NCBI GenBank assembly: GCA_965204715.1
Contig: OZ242009.1
Coordinates: 868,001-932,000, forward strand
Direction: 5' to 3'
Source of the DNA: CATOSP01 sp965204715
GTDB taxonomy: Bacteria > Chloroflexota > Dehalococcoidia > Lucifugimonadales > UBA3495
DNA: 64,000 nt
The notes below the pieces were generated by a model. That model made no database searches, was not told where the DNA came from, and saw nothing but the letters and a program-made list of their open reading frames with translations. Below, piece by piece: positions 54,045-62,317 of this stretch. Numbering within the stretch: the first letter of the stretch is position 1; each line of letters opens with the position of its first letter. The position numbers and the translations under genes are program-made.

Positions 54045-54956
54045 TTATCCTCCGACCACTTCCAGCAGCGCCGCCTCCAACTCCTCCTCGGTGGTGAACT
54101 GCTCGAACTTGGCGTGTACACGCCCGGATTTGTCGATGATGAACGTCCACGGCTCCGATGGCAGGTTCCACTCCTCCACTGCGGGCACATAGCCTCCGGT
54201 GGGCGGACGGCCCCCCTTGATGAGGTGAGGGTCCTTGAAGACCTCCACGTGGATGAAGTTCGCCCGGTCAGAGTAGCGTTCCTTCATGCGGGACACGACC
54301 TCCAACTGGGGGCCGCAGGTAGCCGAGACGCAGAACCTGGGGGTTGAGAACGCCACCAGGACGGGTTTGTCCTGCTCAAGCGCATCGTGCAGGGAGACCT
54401 GGTACAGGTCCGGGTCAGGCGTGAATGCGCTGGTGATGGCGGCGATGTCGTCGGTATCGGCTGCAGTGGCGGTAACGCTGCGGGGGACGGGTTCGCCGAT
54501 GGCCGGAGACTCGGCCCTTTCCCTGACCTCCACTGCGCCCCTGGCCGTGACAGGCTGTCCGTCATCGCCGGTGATGGTGGCCTCTATCTCCCAGAAGCCG
54601 ACCTCGTCGAATCTCAGTTTCGTGGTGAACACCCCCTGCTCGCCCATCGGCCACTTGTTGAAGGTGGCCATGGCGGAGTCCCGCTCCTCGCCGGGACCTT
54701 CGGTCGGGGGCAGGAGCAATGCACGTACCTGTACCTGTTCCCGGCGAACAGGCATTCCGTTCAGGTCCACCAGCCCGAAGGCGATGCGGTTCTCGCCCAG
54801 CCCCAGGTCGCGGGTGATGACCACGGCGCTGACCTCCGGGATTGGAGGCGGTTCCGGCGGGCTTGCCGAGCCGCTGCACGCAGCCGCGCTCGCCAATACA
54901 GCGATACAGACGATGAGGCTTCCGCACGCGAGCAAGTGCGACCGGTAGCGGTTCAT
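54045..54956 (-). CDS. lipoprotein with thioredoxin-like domain (CxxxC)
   Basis: 303 aa: a lipoprotein signal (LIVCIAVLASAAACSGS), a Pro-rich linker, a beta-sandwich-like region (VSAVVITRDLGLGENRIAFGLVDLNG), and a C-terminal thioredoxin-like fold from about residue 170. PVLVAFSTPRFCVSATCGPQLEVVSRM has cysteines spaced as CxxxxC, not the CxxC of thioredoxin or the Sco CxxxC pattern. PWTFIIDKSGRVHAKFEQF follows. Probably an envelope redox or copper-handling protein; both cysteines are kept. Confidence 0.8.
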   Translation of the reverse strand: MNRYRSHLLACGSLIVCIAVLASAAACSGSASPPEPPPIPEVSAVVITRDLGLGENRIAFGLVDLNGMPVRREQVQVRALLLPPTEGPGEERDSAMATFNKWPMGEQGVFTTKLRFDEVGFWEIEATITGDDGQPVTARGAVEVRERAESPAIGEPVPRSVTATAADTDDIAAITSAFTPDPDLYQVSLHDALEQDKPVLVAFSTPRFCVSATCGPQLEVVSRMKERYSDRANFIHVEVFKDPHLIKGGRPPTGGYVPAVEEWNLPSEPWTFIIDKSGRVHAKFEQFTTEEELEAALLEVVGG

Positions 54957-54966
54957 CGCTGGGCGG

Positions 54967-56418
54967 CTACCGCCGGACGCACAGCTGGACCAACTGGGTT
55001 ATGTCCGGGAATTTTTCCAGGAGAGAGACAGTATCGACCAGAGCGATGAGGCGGTCGGCGGGCCAGGACATGTCCGGGAACAGGGCGCTGATGCGGCGCA
55101 CCTCGGTGGCAAGGTCCCATTTGAGTTCATCGCCGTGATACTCGCCCTGGTAGGTATTGCCTCCGGCGACTTCGATGGTGATGCGGGGCGCGAAGGCGGG
55201 GCGGTCCCTGTGGCCCACTACGTAGACCCGCCGCATCAGGTCCATGACGTCGCTGGATTCCCTGGGCGCGCTAATGCCGGGGTCGAGCCGGGGCTTCAGC
55301 GGGGGGTAATGGCCATTGATGCAAGTATAGGCGGCGAAGTAGTGGGTGCTGCCAACGCCGGGAGACGTGCGCTGGGGGTTGGGGAACTCCGGGGAGGGAT
55401 AAAGGGTCTCCAGCCAGTTCATGTCGATGGTGATGCTCTCTATAGTGTCCGGGACTATCTCGTGGCTGGAGCGAATCTGGGTCATCAGGTCGATGACGGG
55501 GCAGTTGTATCCGGCGGTCTGGTAAATCTTGGGGGTTACGTGCATCACCTCCCAGCGGGAGCCGAGTCCCTCGGTGACCGTGGACATGTCCGTTTCGTTG
55601 GGGCCAAGGAAGGAGTAGGTGAGATCACCCCGGTTGTTTCCGGTGAAGGCGGTGTAAAAGCCGGCGTTGCCCTCCAATGCCGTCTCCGAACCCCGGACGT
55701 TCTCCCGCGCCAACAGGGCGGCCATGATTCCGTTGCGGGTGGCATTGGGTTCGTGAAAGAGCATCTCCTGACCTCCGGAGCTTGCTCCCTCGGTGGTGCC
55801 GCCGGTGAAGGTGCAGGCCAGGGCAAGAGCGGTGACCATCTGGTCTTCGGTCAAGCGCAGGAGCTTGCCGGTGGTCACCGCCGCGCCCAGGGTGCCATAG
55901 ACCGGGCTGGAACGGAAACCCCGGGCCTGGGTTGAGGGGATGAAGTCTCCCGCAATCCGGGCCTCTACCTCGTAGCCTGCCACCAGTGCGGTCAGGAAGT
56001 CCTGGCCACTGGGTTTTATAGTCCCGCCCCCACCCTCGCTTCCGCCTCCGGCGCCCATCTCTGCGCTGGCCAGCGCGGCGGGAATGTTGCATGGGCCGGG
56101 GTGGATCAGCATACGGTAGGAGTCGGACTGGTTGGTGGCGTGCATCAGCTTGCTGTTGGCGAATGCCGCGCCACAGCGGGTGGCCCGTGTGCCGTCCACC
56201 AGGATGGTTGCGCCGCTGGGGAGGCTTTCCTCGGCCTTGGCCAGTTCCACCGATGCCTTGCCGTGGCCGGTATCTGCGCCGACGATGGCGGTGACCATTG
56301 CATGGAGCACCGAAGCCTTGATCTTGTCCACCACCTCATGGGGCAGGGCATCGAATTCCAGGGCGGTAACGAACCTGGCGAAAGTCCGGCTTAGCGAAGT
56401 GCGGCTTGCGTCCGGCAT
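54967..56418 (-). CDS. MmgE/PrpD family protein
   Basis: 2-methylcitrate dehydratase-like protein of 483 aa. ATG 56418 with AGAGGAGA upstream. Motifs are VLHAMVTAIVGADTGHGKASVELA, ATRCGAAFANSKLMHATNQSDSYRMLIHPG, AGYEVEARIAG, and the C-terminal YPPLKPRLDPGIS region. Family members include 2-methylcitrate dehydratase, cis-aconitate decarboxylase and iminodisuccinate epimerase. The exact reaction cannot be assigned. Confidence 0.88.
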   Translation of the reverse strand: MPDASRTSLSRTFARFVTALEFDALPHEVVDKIKASVLHAMVTAIVGADTGHGKASVELAKAEESLPSGATILVDGTRATRCGAAFANSKLMHATNQSDSYRMLIHPGPCNIPAALASAEMGAGGGSEGGGGTIKPSGQDFLTALVAGYEVEARIAGDFIPSTQARGFRSSPVYGTLGAAVTTGKLLRLTEDQMVTALALACTFTGGTTEGASSGGQEMLFHEPNATRNGIMAALLARENVRGSETALEGNAGFYTAFTGNNRGDLTYSFLGPNETDMSTVTEGLGSRWEVMHVTPKIYQTAGYNCPVIDLMTQIRSSHEIVPDTIESITIDMNWLETLYPSPEFPNPQRTSPGVGSTHYFAAYTCINGHYPPLKPRLDPGISAPRESSDVMDLMRRVYVVGHRDRPAFAPRITIEVAGGNTYQGEYHGDELKWDLATEVRRISALFPDMSWPADRLIALVDTVSLLEKFPDITQLVQLCVRR

Positions 56419-56458
56419 TTGGTCTCCTCTGCAAAGGTTACTGGAAGACATTGAGCGT

Positions 56459-57010
56459 TCAGCGAGTTACGCCGTGTCCATTGCCGACGTAGGTATATGC
56501 GACATTACGACTGGCAGCATCGGCCTCAAACTGGGCAGTGGCAGTCTCCCCTACCACAGCCGGTCGGACTTCACGGCCCAGCGCCCTGGTCAACAATGCA
56601 GCCTTGTCAATGGCGCGGTCGCTGTCGTCAACGCCGATGGTGTAGGAGACCTCGACCGCGTACATCACCGCTGCTCCGTGGGAATCGGTGCCTTCCAGGA
56701 GGAAATCGGACGTACCGGCTCGGATGAACTCTTCCTCGGACATAGCCCCGACGTGCCTATGATGACCGATGTAATGCTGCAATTCCCCGTCGGGGTAGAT
56801 GCGCAGGAGGTATCCGCCGCACAACCGCCGGAAGATGGCCCTGGCCCGCCGCTCGACCACCAACTCGGTCTGCCAACCCTTCATCACGGCTTGGTCGTCG
56901 GAGACTCTCTTTACATCGTCGGAGATTCTCTTTACATCGTCGGAGATTCTCTCCATATTGCGCTCAATGCGCTCTAACCGGTCGCTGTCGGAGTTTTGGG
57001 GCGTTGTCAT
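56459..57010 (-). CDS. coiled-coil PD-(D/E)XK-like protein, relative of the 30168 protein
   Basis: 183 aa from ATG 57010; the longer frame above is not protein-like. The N-terminus is a short coiled coil with three 7-residue repeats (RISDDVK, RISDDVK, RVSDDQA), encoded by 21-base repeats. The rest (TSDFLLEGTDSHGAAVMYAVEVSYTIG) matches the C-terminal domain of the 30168 product: ADLVFEALDSQGTSCYVAVEVSFTV. The D...E-V-S pattern fits a PD-(D/E)XK-like nuclease fold. Function unknown. Confidence 0.75.
   Translation of the reverse strand: MTTPQNSDSDRLERIERNMERISDDVKRISDDVKRVSDDQAVMKGWQTELVVERRARAIFRRLCGGYLLRIYPDGELQHYIGHHRHVGAMSEEEFIRAGTSDFLLEGTDSHGAAVMYAVEVSYTIGVDDSDRAIDKAALLTRALGREVRPAVVGETATAQFEADAASRNVAYTYVGNGHGVTR
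56897..56957 (-). repeat. three 21-base tandem repeats in a coiled-coil coding region
   Basis: Three copies of a 21-base unit (one base differs in the first copy), in frame with the heptad coding ISDDVKR. Confidence 0.8.
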
Positions 57011-57181
57011 GGTGTTTGCACCTGCTGAGATATGAAGCGCCAAGGCCGAGCGTGTGGCGGAATTATTGCTTATTGACCTTACAGTTGCGGTCACGTTTTC
57101 GTCAATGGGAGGATTACCGCGCCAGTGCCAAGGACCGGATCTTGACCGGTTGGATGCCGCCAACTGACCATCGGCAAAGAC

Positions 57182-57793
57182 TCATACCAGGTCGCGCAGG
57201 TAGCGGTGCAGCACGACCTTGATGCACACGAGCAGCACTATGGCCCCGATGATTACCGCGGTAGTATGCAGGTCCCATGCCCTGGAAGCCACGCCCAAAA
57301 CGGTGCCCGCTGCCGGAGGATGTTCCGTGTCGGTCACCGCCATCATTACTATAAGGATTCCCACTGAGGCGGCCAGAGGCAGGACCCGCAACAGGCCGAC
57401 CCCTTCGATGATGGGCATGCCCTTTTCGACCAGGGTGATATGTTCCAAGACCGAGACTCCGTCGGTGGAGAAGAACAGCAGAGATAACCCTGAGCCTACC
57501 CCCAACGCCAGCATGTGCCCCCCGACCAAGGCCCGAGGCGTGGCGGCGCGGCTCGAGGGGTGCATGAACAGGATGATTACGCTGGAAGCCAGCCCGGCAG
57601 CCAGGGCGGCGTCGGAGAGAGAGTCGGTCAGTAGCAGGACGGCCAGCATTGCGACGGTGGCCAACCCTGCCTGGGCAAGGTAGTGCCTGCGCGAGCGGGA
57701 GAACTCCGGGGCGACTATGTGGTCCGGTTGCGGCAGGTGCACGCTGTGGGTGAGCCGGTAGGTAACGTGCCGCATTTGACCGGGGAGACGCAT
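57182..57793 (-). CDS. HPP family integral membrane protein
   Basis: About 203 aa with five to six membrane helices. The HPP motif is MMAVTDTEHPPAAGTVLGVASRAWD, which names the family (PF04982). Start region MRLPGQMRHVTYRL may begin seven residues later. In cyanobacteria and plants some HPP proteins carry nitrite; the role here is not inferable. Downstream of the alpha/beta hydrolase gene, 18 bases away, on the same strand. Confidence 0.85.
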   Translation of the reverse strand: MRLPGQMRHVTYRLTHSVHLPQPDHIVAPEFSRSRRHYLAQAGLATVAMLAVLLLTDSLSDAALAAGLASSVIILFMHPSSRAATPRALVGGHMLALGVGSGLSLLFFSTDGVSVLEHITLVEKGMPIIEGVGLLRVLPLAASVGILIVMMAVTDTEHPPAAGTVLGVASRAWDLHTTAVIIGAIVLLVCIKVVLHRYLRDLV

Positions 57794-57811
57794 TAGTTCC
57801 GGGCAATACTC

Positions 57812-58615
57812 CTATTCGTTGTCTAGGCTGCGGGCGAAATCGAGCCAGACCCGGGCACAGGGCACAGGAAGGATATGCTGCACGAAGCCCGAGACGCCGG
57901 GGAACACAACGGCCCGCCCGTTGGGGAACAGATCCGCCGCCCCGCGGAAATCTCCCAGGACCTCTTCGCGCAGGCTGGCCGCAGCCAGCACCAGCACGGG
58001 GGTGCGGACATCCTTGAGCAGAGGACGCAGGTCACCTCCGGGGGCGCTGCGCTGGAACCCGCTGACCACGTGCGCCGGGGTCGCCGCCATCTGGTCAGCA
58101 TACCAGCGGATGTAAGCAGGGTCTACGATCTGGGGATCGAGCCTCCGGGTAATGGTGCTTTCGACCCACGCGCGGACGCCTTCCCGGTCAATCAGTTCCG
58201 CGCTTTCCTCGTGGTGCGGGTCCAGGAAGCTGGTGGGGGAGGTGCAGACGGTGAGGGATTTCAACCTGTCCTGGTGCATGGTGGCAAACCGCATGGAGAT
58301 GGAGCCGCCCACGGTCTCGCCGACCAGATGGACTTTCTCCAACTCCAGGGCGTTGAGGAAACCGAGCAGGTCGTTGGCGAAGTTGTCCAGGGACCAGGGG
58401 TAGCCCGGCTCCGGCACGTCGGACTGGCCCATGCCACGCATGTCCAGACGCACCACGCGGTAATGGCGGGCCAGGATGGGGACCCATCCAAACCACATCT
58501 TGTGGTTCTTGGCCATGCCGTGGTGTAGAACCACCGTTTCCGGTTCAGTCCAGGGGTCGGTGAAGTCGTCAACCTTGTAGAAAAGCTCTGCGCCGTCGGG
58601 CAATCGGGCTTTCAT
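57812..58615 (-). CDS. alpha/beta hydrolase with Thr at the nucleophile position
   Basis: 267 aa. The oxyanion region TVVLHHGMAKNHKMWFGW, the nucleophile elbow KVHLVGETVGGSIS (GETVG in place of the usual GxSxG), the acid region (PVLVLAA) and the catalytic His near the C-terminus (SGFVQHILP) are visible. The elbow Thr is rare; it lowers activity in most hydrolases or marks a changed function. Start ATG 58615 with GGGAGA upstream. Neighbours do not reveal a substrate. Confidence 0.85.
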   Translation of the reverse strand: MKARLPDGAELFYKVDDFTDPWTEPETVVLHHGMAKNHKMWFGWVPILARHYRVVRLDMRGMGQSDVPEPGYPWSLDNFANDLLGFLNALELEKVHLVGETVGGSISMRFATMHQDRLKSLTVCTSPTSFLDPHHEESAELIDREGVRAWVESTITRRLDPQIVDPAYIRWYADQMAATPAHVVSGFQRSAPGGDLRPLLKDVRTPVLVLAAASLREEVLGDFRGAADLFPNGRAVVFPGVSGFVQHILPVPCARVWLDFARSLDNE

Positions 58616-58760
58616 GTGCGTCTCCCTAGTGTTGCGGGATTGAAAACTCTCTCAAAATCAAGTTGGCCACCCCCAGGAAAAGGGGGAGTCTATCCCATTT
58701 CCATTTGAGTAGGGATGGTTGAGCAGGGGATGGCAAAAGTTCCAGTTTCGAGAGGCATAC

Positions 58761-59555
58761 TTAGCCCGACAGCCCCCGCTCTACGAATACCGACCTGGCA
58801 ACCCGCATGGCGGAGCGGGTGGTGAAGAACCCGCCGTAGAGCATGATCTGGATGAACACTTCCATGATTTCGTCGGGCGTCATCCCAATGCCCAGAGCGC
58901 CCTGGATACGGTTGCGGAGCTGCCGGTCGTACTGTCCGAGAACACTCATGGCCGAAAGAGCGCACATGGCGCGTTCCTTGGGGCTCAGGTGTGGCCGCGT
59001 GTTGATTGCGCCCCAGTGGTACTCGACAATCAGCTTGTCGAGCTCTTCCTCCGGCGAGTCCGGCGGGACCGGAAGCGCCGGTTCCCCCAAGATCTCATCA
59101 CGGACCTTATGCCCGAGCTCGTGCAGTTCCTCGACCGGCCTCTCCGTGTCATAGACCACGGTCGGGGTGAACTCGATTCCCCGTTCTTCAAAAATCTCCC
59201 GGGTGATGCGAATGGCAGTCTCCACTTCGGGGACGCCCACGTAGAAGGTCAATTGGATGAAGACCTCCACCACCTGGTCAGGCGTCAACCCCAGGTTGAG
59301 GCCGCGCTCTATGTGGCGGCGCAACAGCGGAAGCTGCCCCATGGCCATCAGGGCAGAGATGGTGCAGATGGCGCGCTGATGGGGTGGCAGGAGTGTGCGG
59401 TTCCAGATAGAACCGAAAAGGCACTCGTCTATTATCCGGCGCAGGTCCGGGGCATACTGGTCGATACCCGGCACCGAGAAGTGGGTGGGATCGCCGGCTG
59501 CCATCGTGCGGCGCATTTCCCGGCCCCGCTCGAATCTGTCATTGAGGGTGGTCAA
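58761..59555 (-). CDS. carboxymuconolactone decarboxylase family protein, two CMD domains
   Basis: 264 aa with a duplicated CMD domain: first ISALMAMGQLPLLRRHIERGLNLGLTPDQVVEVFIQLTFYVGVPEVETAIRI, second MCALSAMSVLGQYDRQLRNRIQGALGIGMTPDEIMEVFIQIMLYGGFFTTRSAMRVA. The usual AhpD-type CxxC is absent in both, so peroxidase activity is unlikely. Start TTG 59555 with GGAGG eight bases upstream. Likely a 4-carboxymuconolactone decarboxylase-like or gamma-carboxymuconolactone-related enzyme; the exact reaction is open. Confidence 0.88.
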   Translation of the reverse strand: MTTLNDRFERGREMRRTMAAGDPTHFSVPGIDQYAPDLRRIIDECLFGSIWNRTLLPPHQRAICTISALMAMGQLPLLRRHIERGLNLGLTPDQVVEVFIQLTFYVGVPEVETAIRITREIFEERGIEFTPTVVYDTERPVEELHELGHKVRDEILGEPALPVPPDSPEEELDKLIVEYHWGAINTRPHLSPKERAMCALSAMSVLGQYDRQLRNRIQGALGIGMTPDEIMEVFIQIMLYGGFFTTRSAMRVARSVFVERGLSG

Positions 59556-59699
59556 GATTTTTCCTCCTGGCTGTGAACTGATATGGATTGTTCCGGCGAA
59601 AACCGTGCCTAAGATTATACTATGCGCCGGGCATTATTGGGATTGGGAGGCCGAAAAACACGGGCCGCTCCCACCGGCGACACTTGCGATGTGTTGAAG

Positions 59700-60641
59700 T
59701 TATGTGCGGGCGATGATCTCCTCGGCGAACCAGGCCATGCGCTCGGTGGTCTCGCTCAAGTCGGCGCTGCGGATGTCAAATATGATCTGGCTCACCCCGG
59801 TGTCAGCGTAGGTCTGGACGTCGTGGGCCACCTGCTCCGGGTCTCCGGAGAAGCGGCGGCGCGACTCCCTGGATGAAAGCGCCGGGTCGTACAGGGGGGC
59901 CTTCATCGCCACATCGATCTCGCCCGGGTCACGCCCCGCGCGCTCGGCGAAGCGGCGGAGAGTCACCATGTTCTGGTCCAGTTCCTCGGGTTCCAGCGGA
60001 GCGGCGGGAATCGCCCCCACGGGGTGCCAGCCGTTGCCCAACTCGGCGGCGCGCCGGATCGCGGGACGGCTCTGGCCGCCGACCCAGATGGGCGGGTGAG
60101 GTTTCTGCACCGGCTTGGGCAGGAAGGCGATGTCCGAGAACTGGTAATACTTGCCATCAAAGGTGGGGTTGTCGCTGGTCCAAAGCTCCTTGAACGCAAG
60201 TAGGTACTCGTTGGTGACAGCGCCCCGCTCGGCGAAGGGCGGCGCGTCTAGGGCAACGAACTCCTCCTCCATCCAGCCCACGCCCACACCCAGGGTAAGC
60301 CTGCCCTGGGAAAGCACGTCCAATGTGGCGAGGATTTTCGCCGCCAGCAGCGGGTTCCGGTAGGGCACGATCATCACGCTGGGGACAAGGCGGATGTTGC
60401 TCGTGATCCCAGCCAGGAAGGTCAGGAGCGTTAGCTGCTCGAAGTACTCGCCTGATCCCGCCGGGGGGAAGTCGCCGCCCACCGTGTAGGGATAGGGCGA
60501 TTCTATATTGCGCGGCACCAGTATGTGGTCTCCCACCACCATGTACTGGAACCCCAGGGCGTCTCCCCTGCGGGCTATCTCGGCAAGGGGACCGGGTTGC
60601 GCCGTAGGGCCGTGATTGGGCAGGTAAAATCCGTACTGCAT
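59700..60641 (-). CDS. LLM class F420-dependent oxidoreductase
   Basis: 313 aa from ATG 60641 with AGAGGAA upstream; the extra 35 codons above overlap the tRNA and are not protein-like. Motifs are MQYGFYLPNHGPTAQP, FQYMVVGDHILVPRN, GRLTLGVGVGWMEEEFVAL, KPHPPIWVGGQSRPAIRRAAELGNGWHP and DPGEIDVAMKAP. F420-type luciferase-like enzyme. It lies just after the odd tRNA. Confidence 0.9.
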   Translation of the reverse strand: MQYGFYLPNHGPTAQPGPLAEIARRGDALGFQYMVVGDHILVPRNIESPYPYTVGGDFPPAGSGEYFEQLTLLTFLAGITSNIRLVPSVMIVPYRNPLLAAKILATLDVLSQGRLTLGVGVGWMEEEFVALDAPPFAERGAVTNEYLLAFKELWTSDNPTFDGKYYQFSDIAFLPKPVQKPHPPIWVGGQSRPAIRRAAELGNGWHPVGAIPAAPLEPEELDQNMVTLRRFAERAGRDPGEIDVAMKAPLYDPALSSRESRRRFSGDPEQVAHDVQTYADTGVSQIIFDIRSADLSETTERMAWFAEEIIART

Positions 60642-60685
60642 CAGGTTCCTCTCTTGGAGCGTGTGGACATTCAGGGCATTGCGGA

Positions 60686-60771
60686 TGCCGGGGACAGGAC
60701 TCGAACCTGCACGGGCGGTTAAGCCCACGGAGCTGTGCTCCGCCACATTTAGCCACTTCTGCTACCCCGGC
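60686..60771 (-). tRNA. class II Leu-like tRNA with abnormal anticodon arm
   Basis: 86 nt: acceptor GCCGGGG/CCCCGGC, A73, no encoded CCA. The D-arm has G18G19 and the G13-A14-A15 typical of bacterial tRNA-Leu, the variable arm GGGC-TTAACC-GCCC is formed, and the T-arm is GCAGG-TTCGAGT-CCTGT. The anticodon stem is GCGGA/TCCGT with loop GCACAGC, giving nominal anticodon ACA and C in place of U33. The whole segment can also close to GCGGAGC-ACA-GCTCCGT with a 3-nt loop. The cloverleaf is otherwise sound, so the amino-acid assignment is uncertain. Confidence 0.7.
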
Positions 60772-60839
60772 AAGACCATGTTACCAAACTTTAATGTCCA
60801 CAGGCCCCAGTGGAAGGGTCCGGGCAGGTTACGGTAGGT

Positions 60840-62150
60840 TCAGGCGGTCGCTTCCGCCGTCAGGCGCTGCGGCGGCGTGCGACTCTCGCCGCGGAAGAAG
60901 ACCAGCACCGACGCCGCGAACAGCAGGACGATGTTGGACCAGATTGCCACGTCGTAGACGCCGCGGATGTCGTAGAACAGGCCGCCGAGGAAGGAACCGA
61001 GGCCGCTGCCAATGGGCATGACGGCGAACATGGTGCCGTAGATGGTGCCCAGGTGGGCAATGCCGTAGCGGTCGGAGGCGTATGCGGCGGTGATGCTGAC
61101 CACGGCGTTCCAGGAGAGTCCCACCAGCATCACACCCGCCAACAGGGCCGCGAATCCCAGGGGTGAAATCCCAAGGAAGGGGATGCCCATGGAGAGCAGG
61201 ACCACCACAAACCCCATCATCCTGAGGTTGTAAGTTACCGTGAGCATCTTTCTGCGACCATGCTGGTCGGAGAGATGTCCCAATATGAGGCTGCCGATGA
61301 CGGCGGAAGCCCCGATGAGGCTGAACGCGCCCGCTGCCGCCATCGGCTGGTATCCGAGGTCCCTGGCGTAGGAAACGAAGTGAGCATTCACGAAGCTCAT
61401 CGAGTACCCTCATACGAAGTACCCGAACGTGAGCCGGTAGTACAGGTTGGAGACCAGGGCGTCCCGGAAGGTAGCGTCCCTGCCGTATAGGTCCTGGGCC
61501 GTGTCTTCGGGGTCGCTCCTGCGCCGGCGCAGGTCGCTGGGGCCGCCCAACGGCTCCATGCCCACGTCCTGGGGACGGTTCCTGATGAGCAGGAGTCCGC
61601 AGGGCAGCACTATGCCCAGGAGCAGGGCGGAGAGGAAGTAGTAGGCTTCCCGCCAGTCGAACAGCACCAGGAACATGGATGCCGCGGGCACCAGCAGCAG
61701 CGCCCCGAAGGAACCCGCGCTGGACATGATTCCCAACGTCAGGCCGCGCTGTGCGAAGAACCAGGAGCTGATGACCTTGGTGAGGATTGGCCCCGTACCC
61801 AGGGTGAGGCCGATGCTCATTACAGAGAAGACTATGTAGAGCTGGGCGAGGTTCTGGATGGAAGGCAGGAGGAGCAGCATCAGGCCCAGCAGCGCGACAC
61901 CGGACAGGGCCACCATCCTGGGGCTGTAGCGGTCGGCGAGGTAGCCTGCAAGGGGGCGCATGAGACCGGAGAGCATGAAGGCGATGCCGAAGGCGAGGGA
62001 CAGGGTGGCCCGGCTCCAGCCGAAGTCCTCGGTCATCGGCGTGAGGAACGCGCCGAAGGAGAACTGGGTCCCGGCCACTCCCAGGGACACCAGAGAAGAG
62101 CCTATGACTACGTACCAGCCGTAGAATACCTTCCTGGATTCTTGCTGCAT
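60840..62150 (-). CDS. MFS transporter with in-frame UGA at a conserved Cys position
   Basis: Reads as one 436-aa major facilitator permease if the TGA at codon 247 (61410-61412) is translated. N-half (12-TM family signature GVAGTQFSFGAFLTPMTEDFGWSRATLSLAFG) ends LTFGYFV; the next codons, in the same frame, give GYSMSFVNAHFVSYARDLGYQPM. In relatives as I recall them this TM7 start is F-x-x-FFVCGF, so the UGA replaces Cys. A 10-bp hairpin with G at loop position 2 begins within 10 nt of the UGA. Alternatives are a TGC-to-TGA nonsense change or a sequencing error. OFA/MCT-like carboxylate carrier type; substrate unknown. Confidence 0.75.
61376..61402 (-). promoter_or_regulatory. candidate SECIS hairpin after the MFS UGA
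   Basis: CGA-UGAGC-UU [CGUG] AA-U-GCUCA-CU-UCG: 10 base pairs with a 1-nt and a 2-nt bulge, loop CGUG starting 17 nt after the UGA, G at loop position 2. Hand fold only. Confidence 0.4.
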
Positions 62151-62317
62151 GGTGCGCCCCTAGCGGCTTACCCGGTAACGACTGCTATAATAACGCAGGC
62201 AACGGAACCTGCTCAACTCACTTGGTATTAGGGTTCCGTTCCAAATTGGGGTATGACAGCTTGAATCTGGGGTTTCTTAATTCAGAATAAAATCGAACAT
62301 GAACGAAGGGGAATTCG

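Noticed and set aside
60686..60771. The odd tRNA as tRNA-Sec
   Set aside because: Acceptor/T-arm lengths are the ordinary 7+5, the anticodon is not TCA, and discriminator and D-arm look like Leu.
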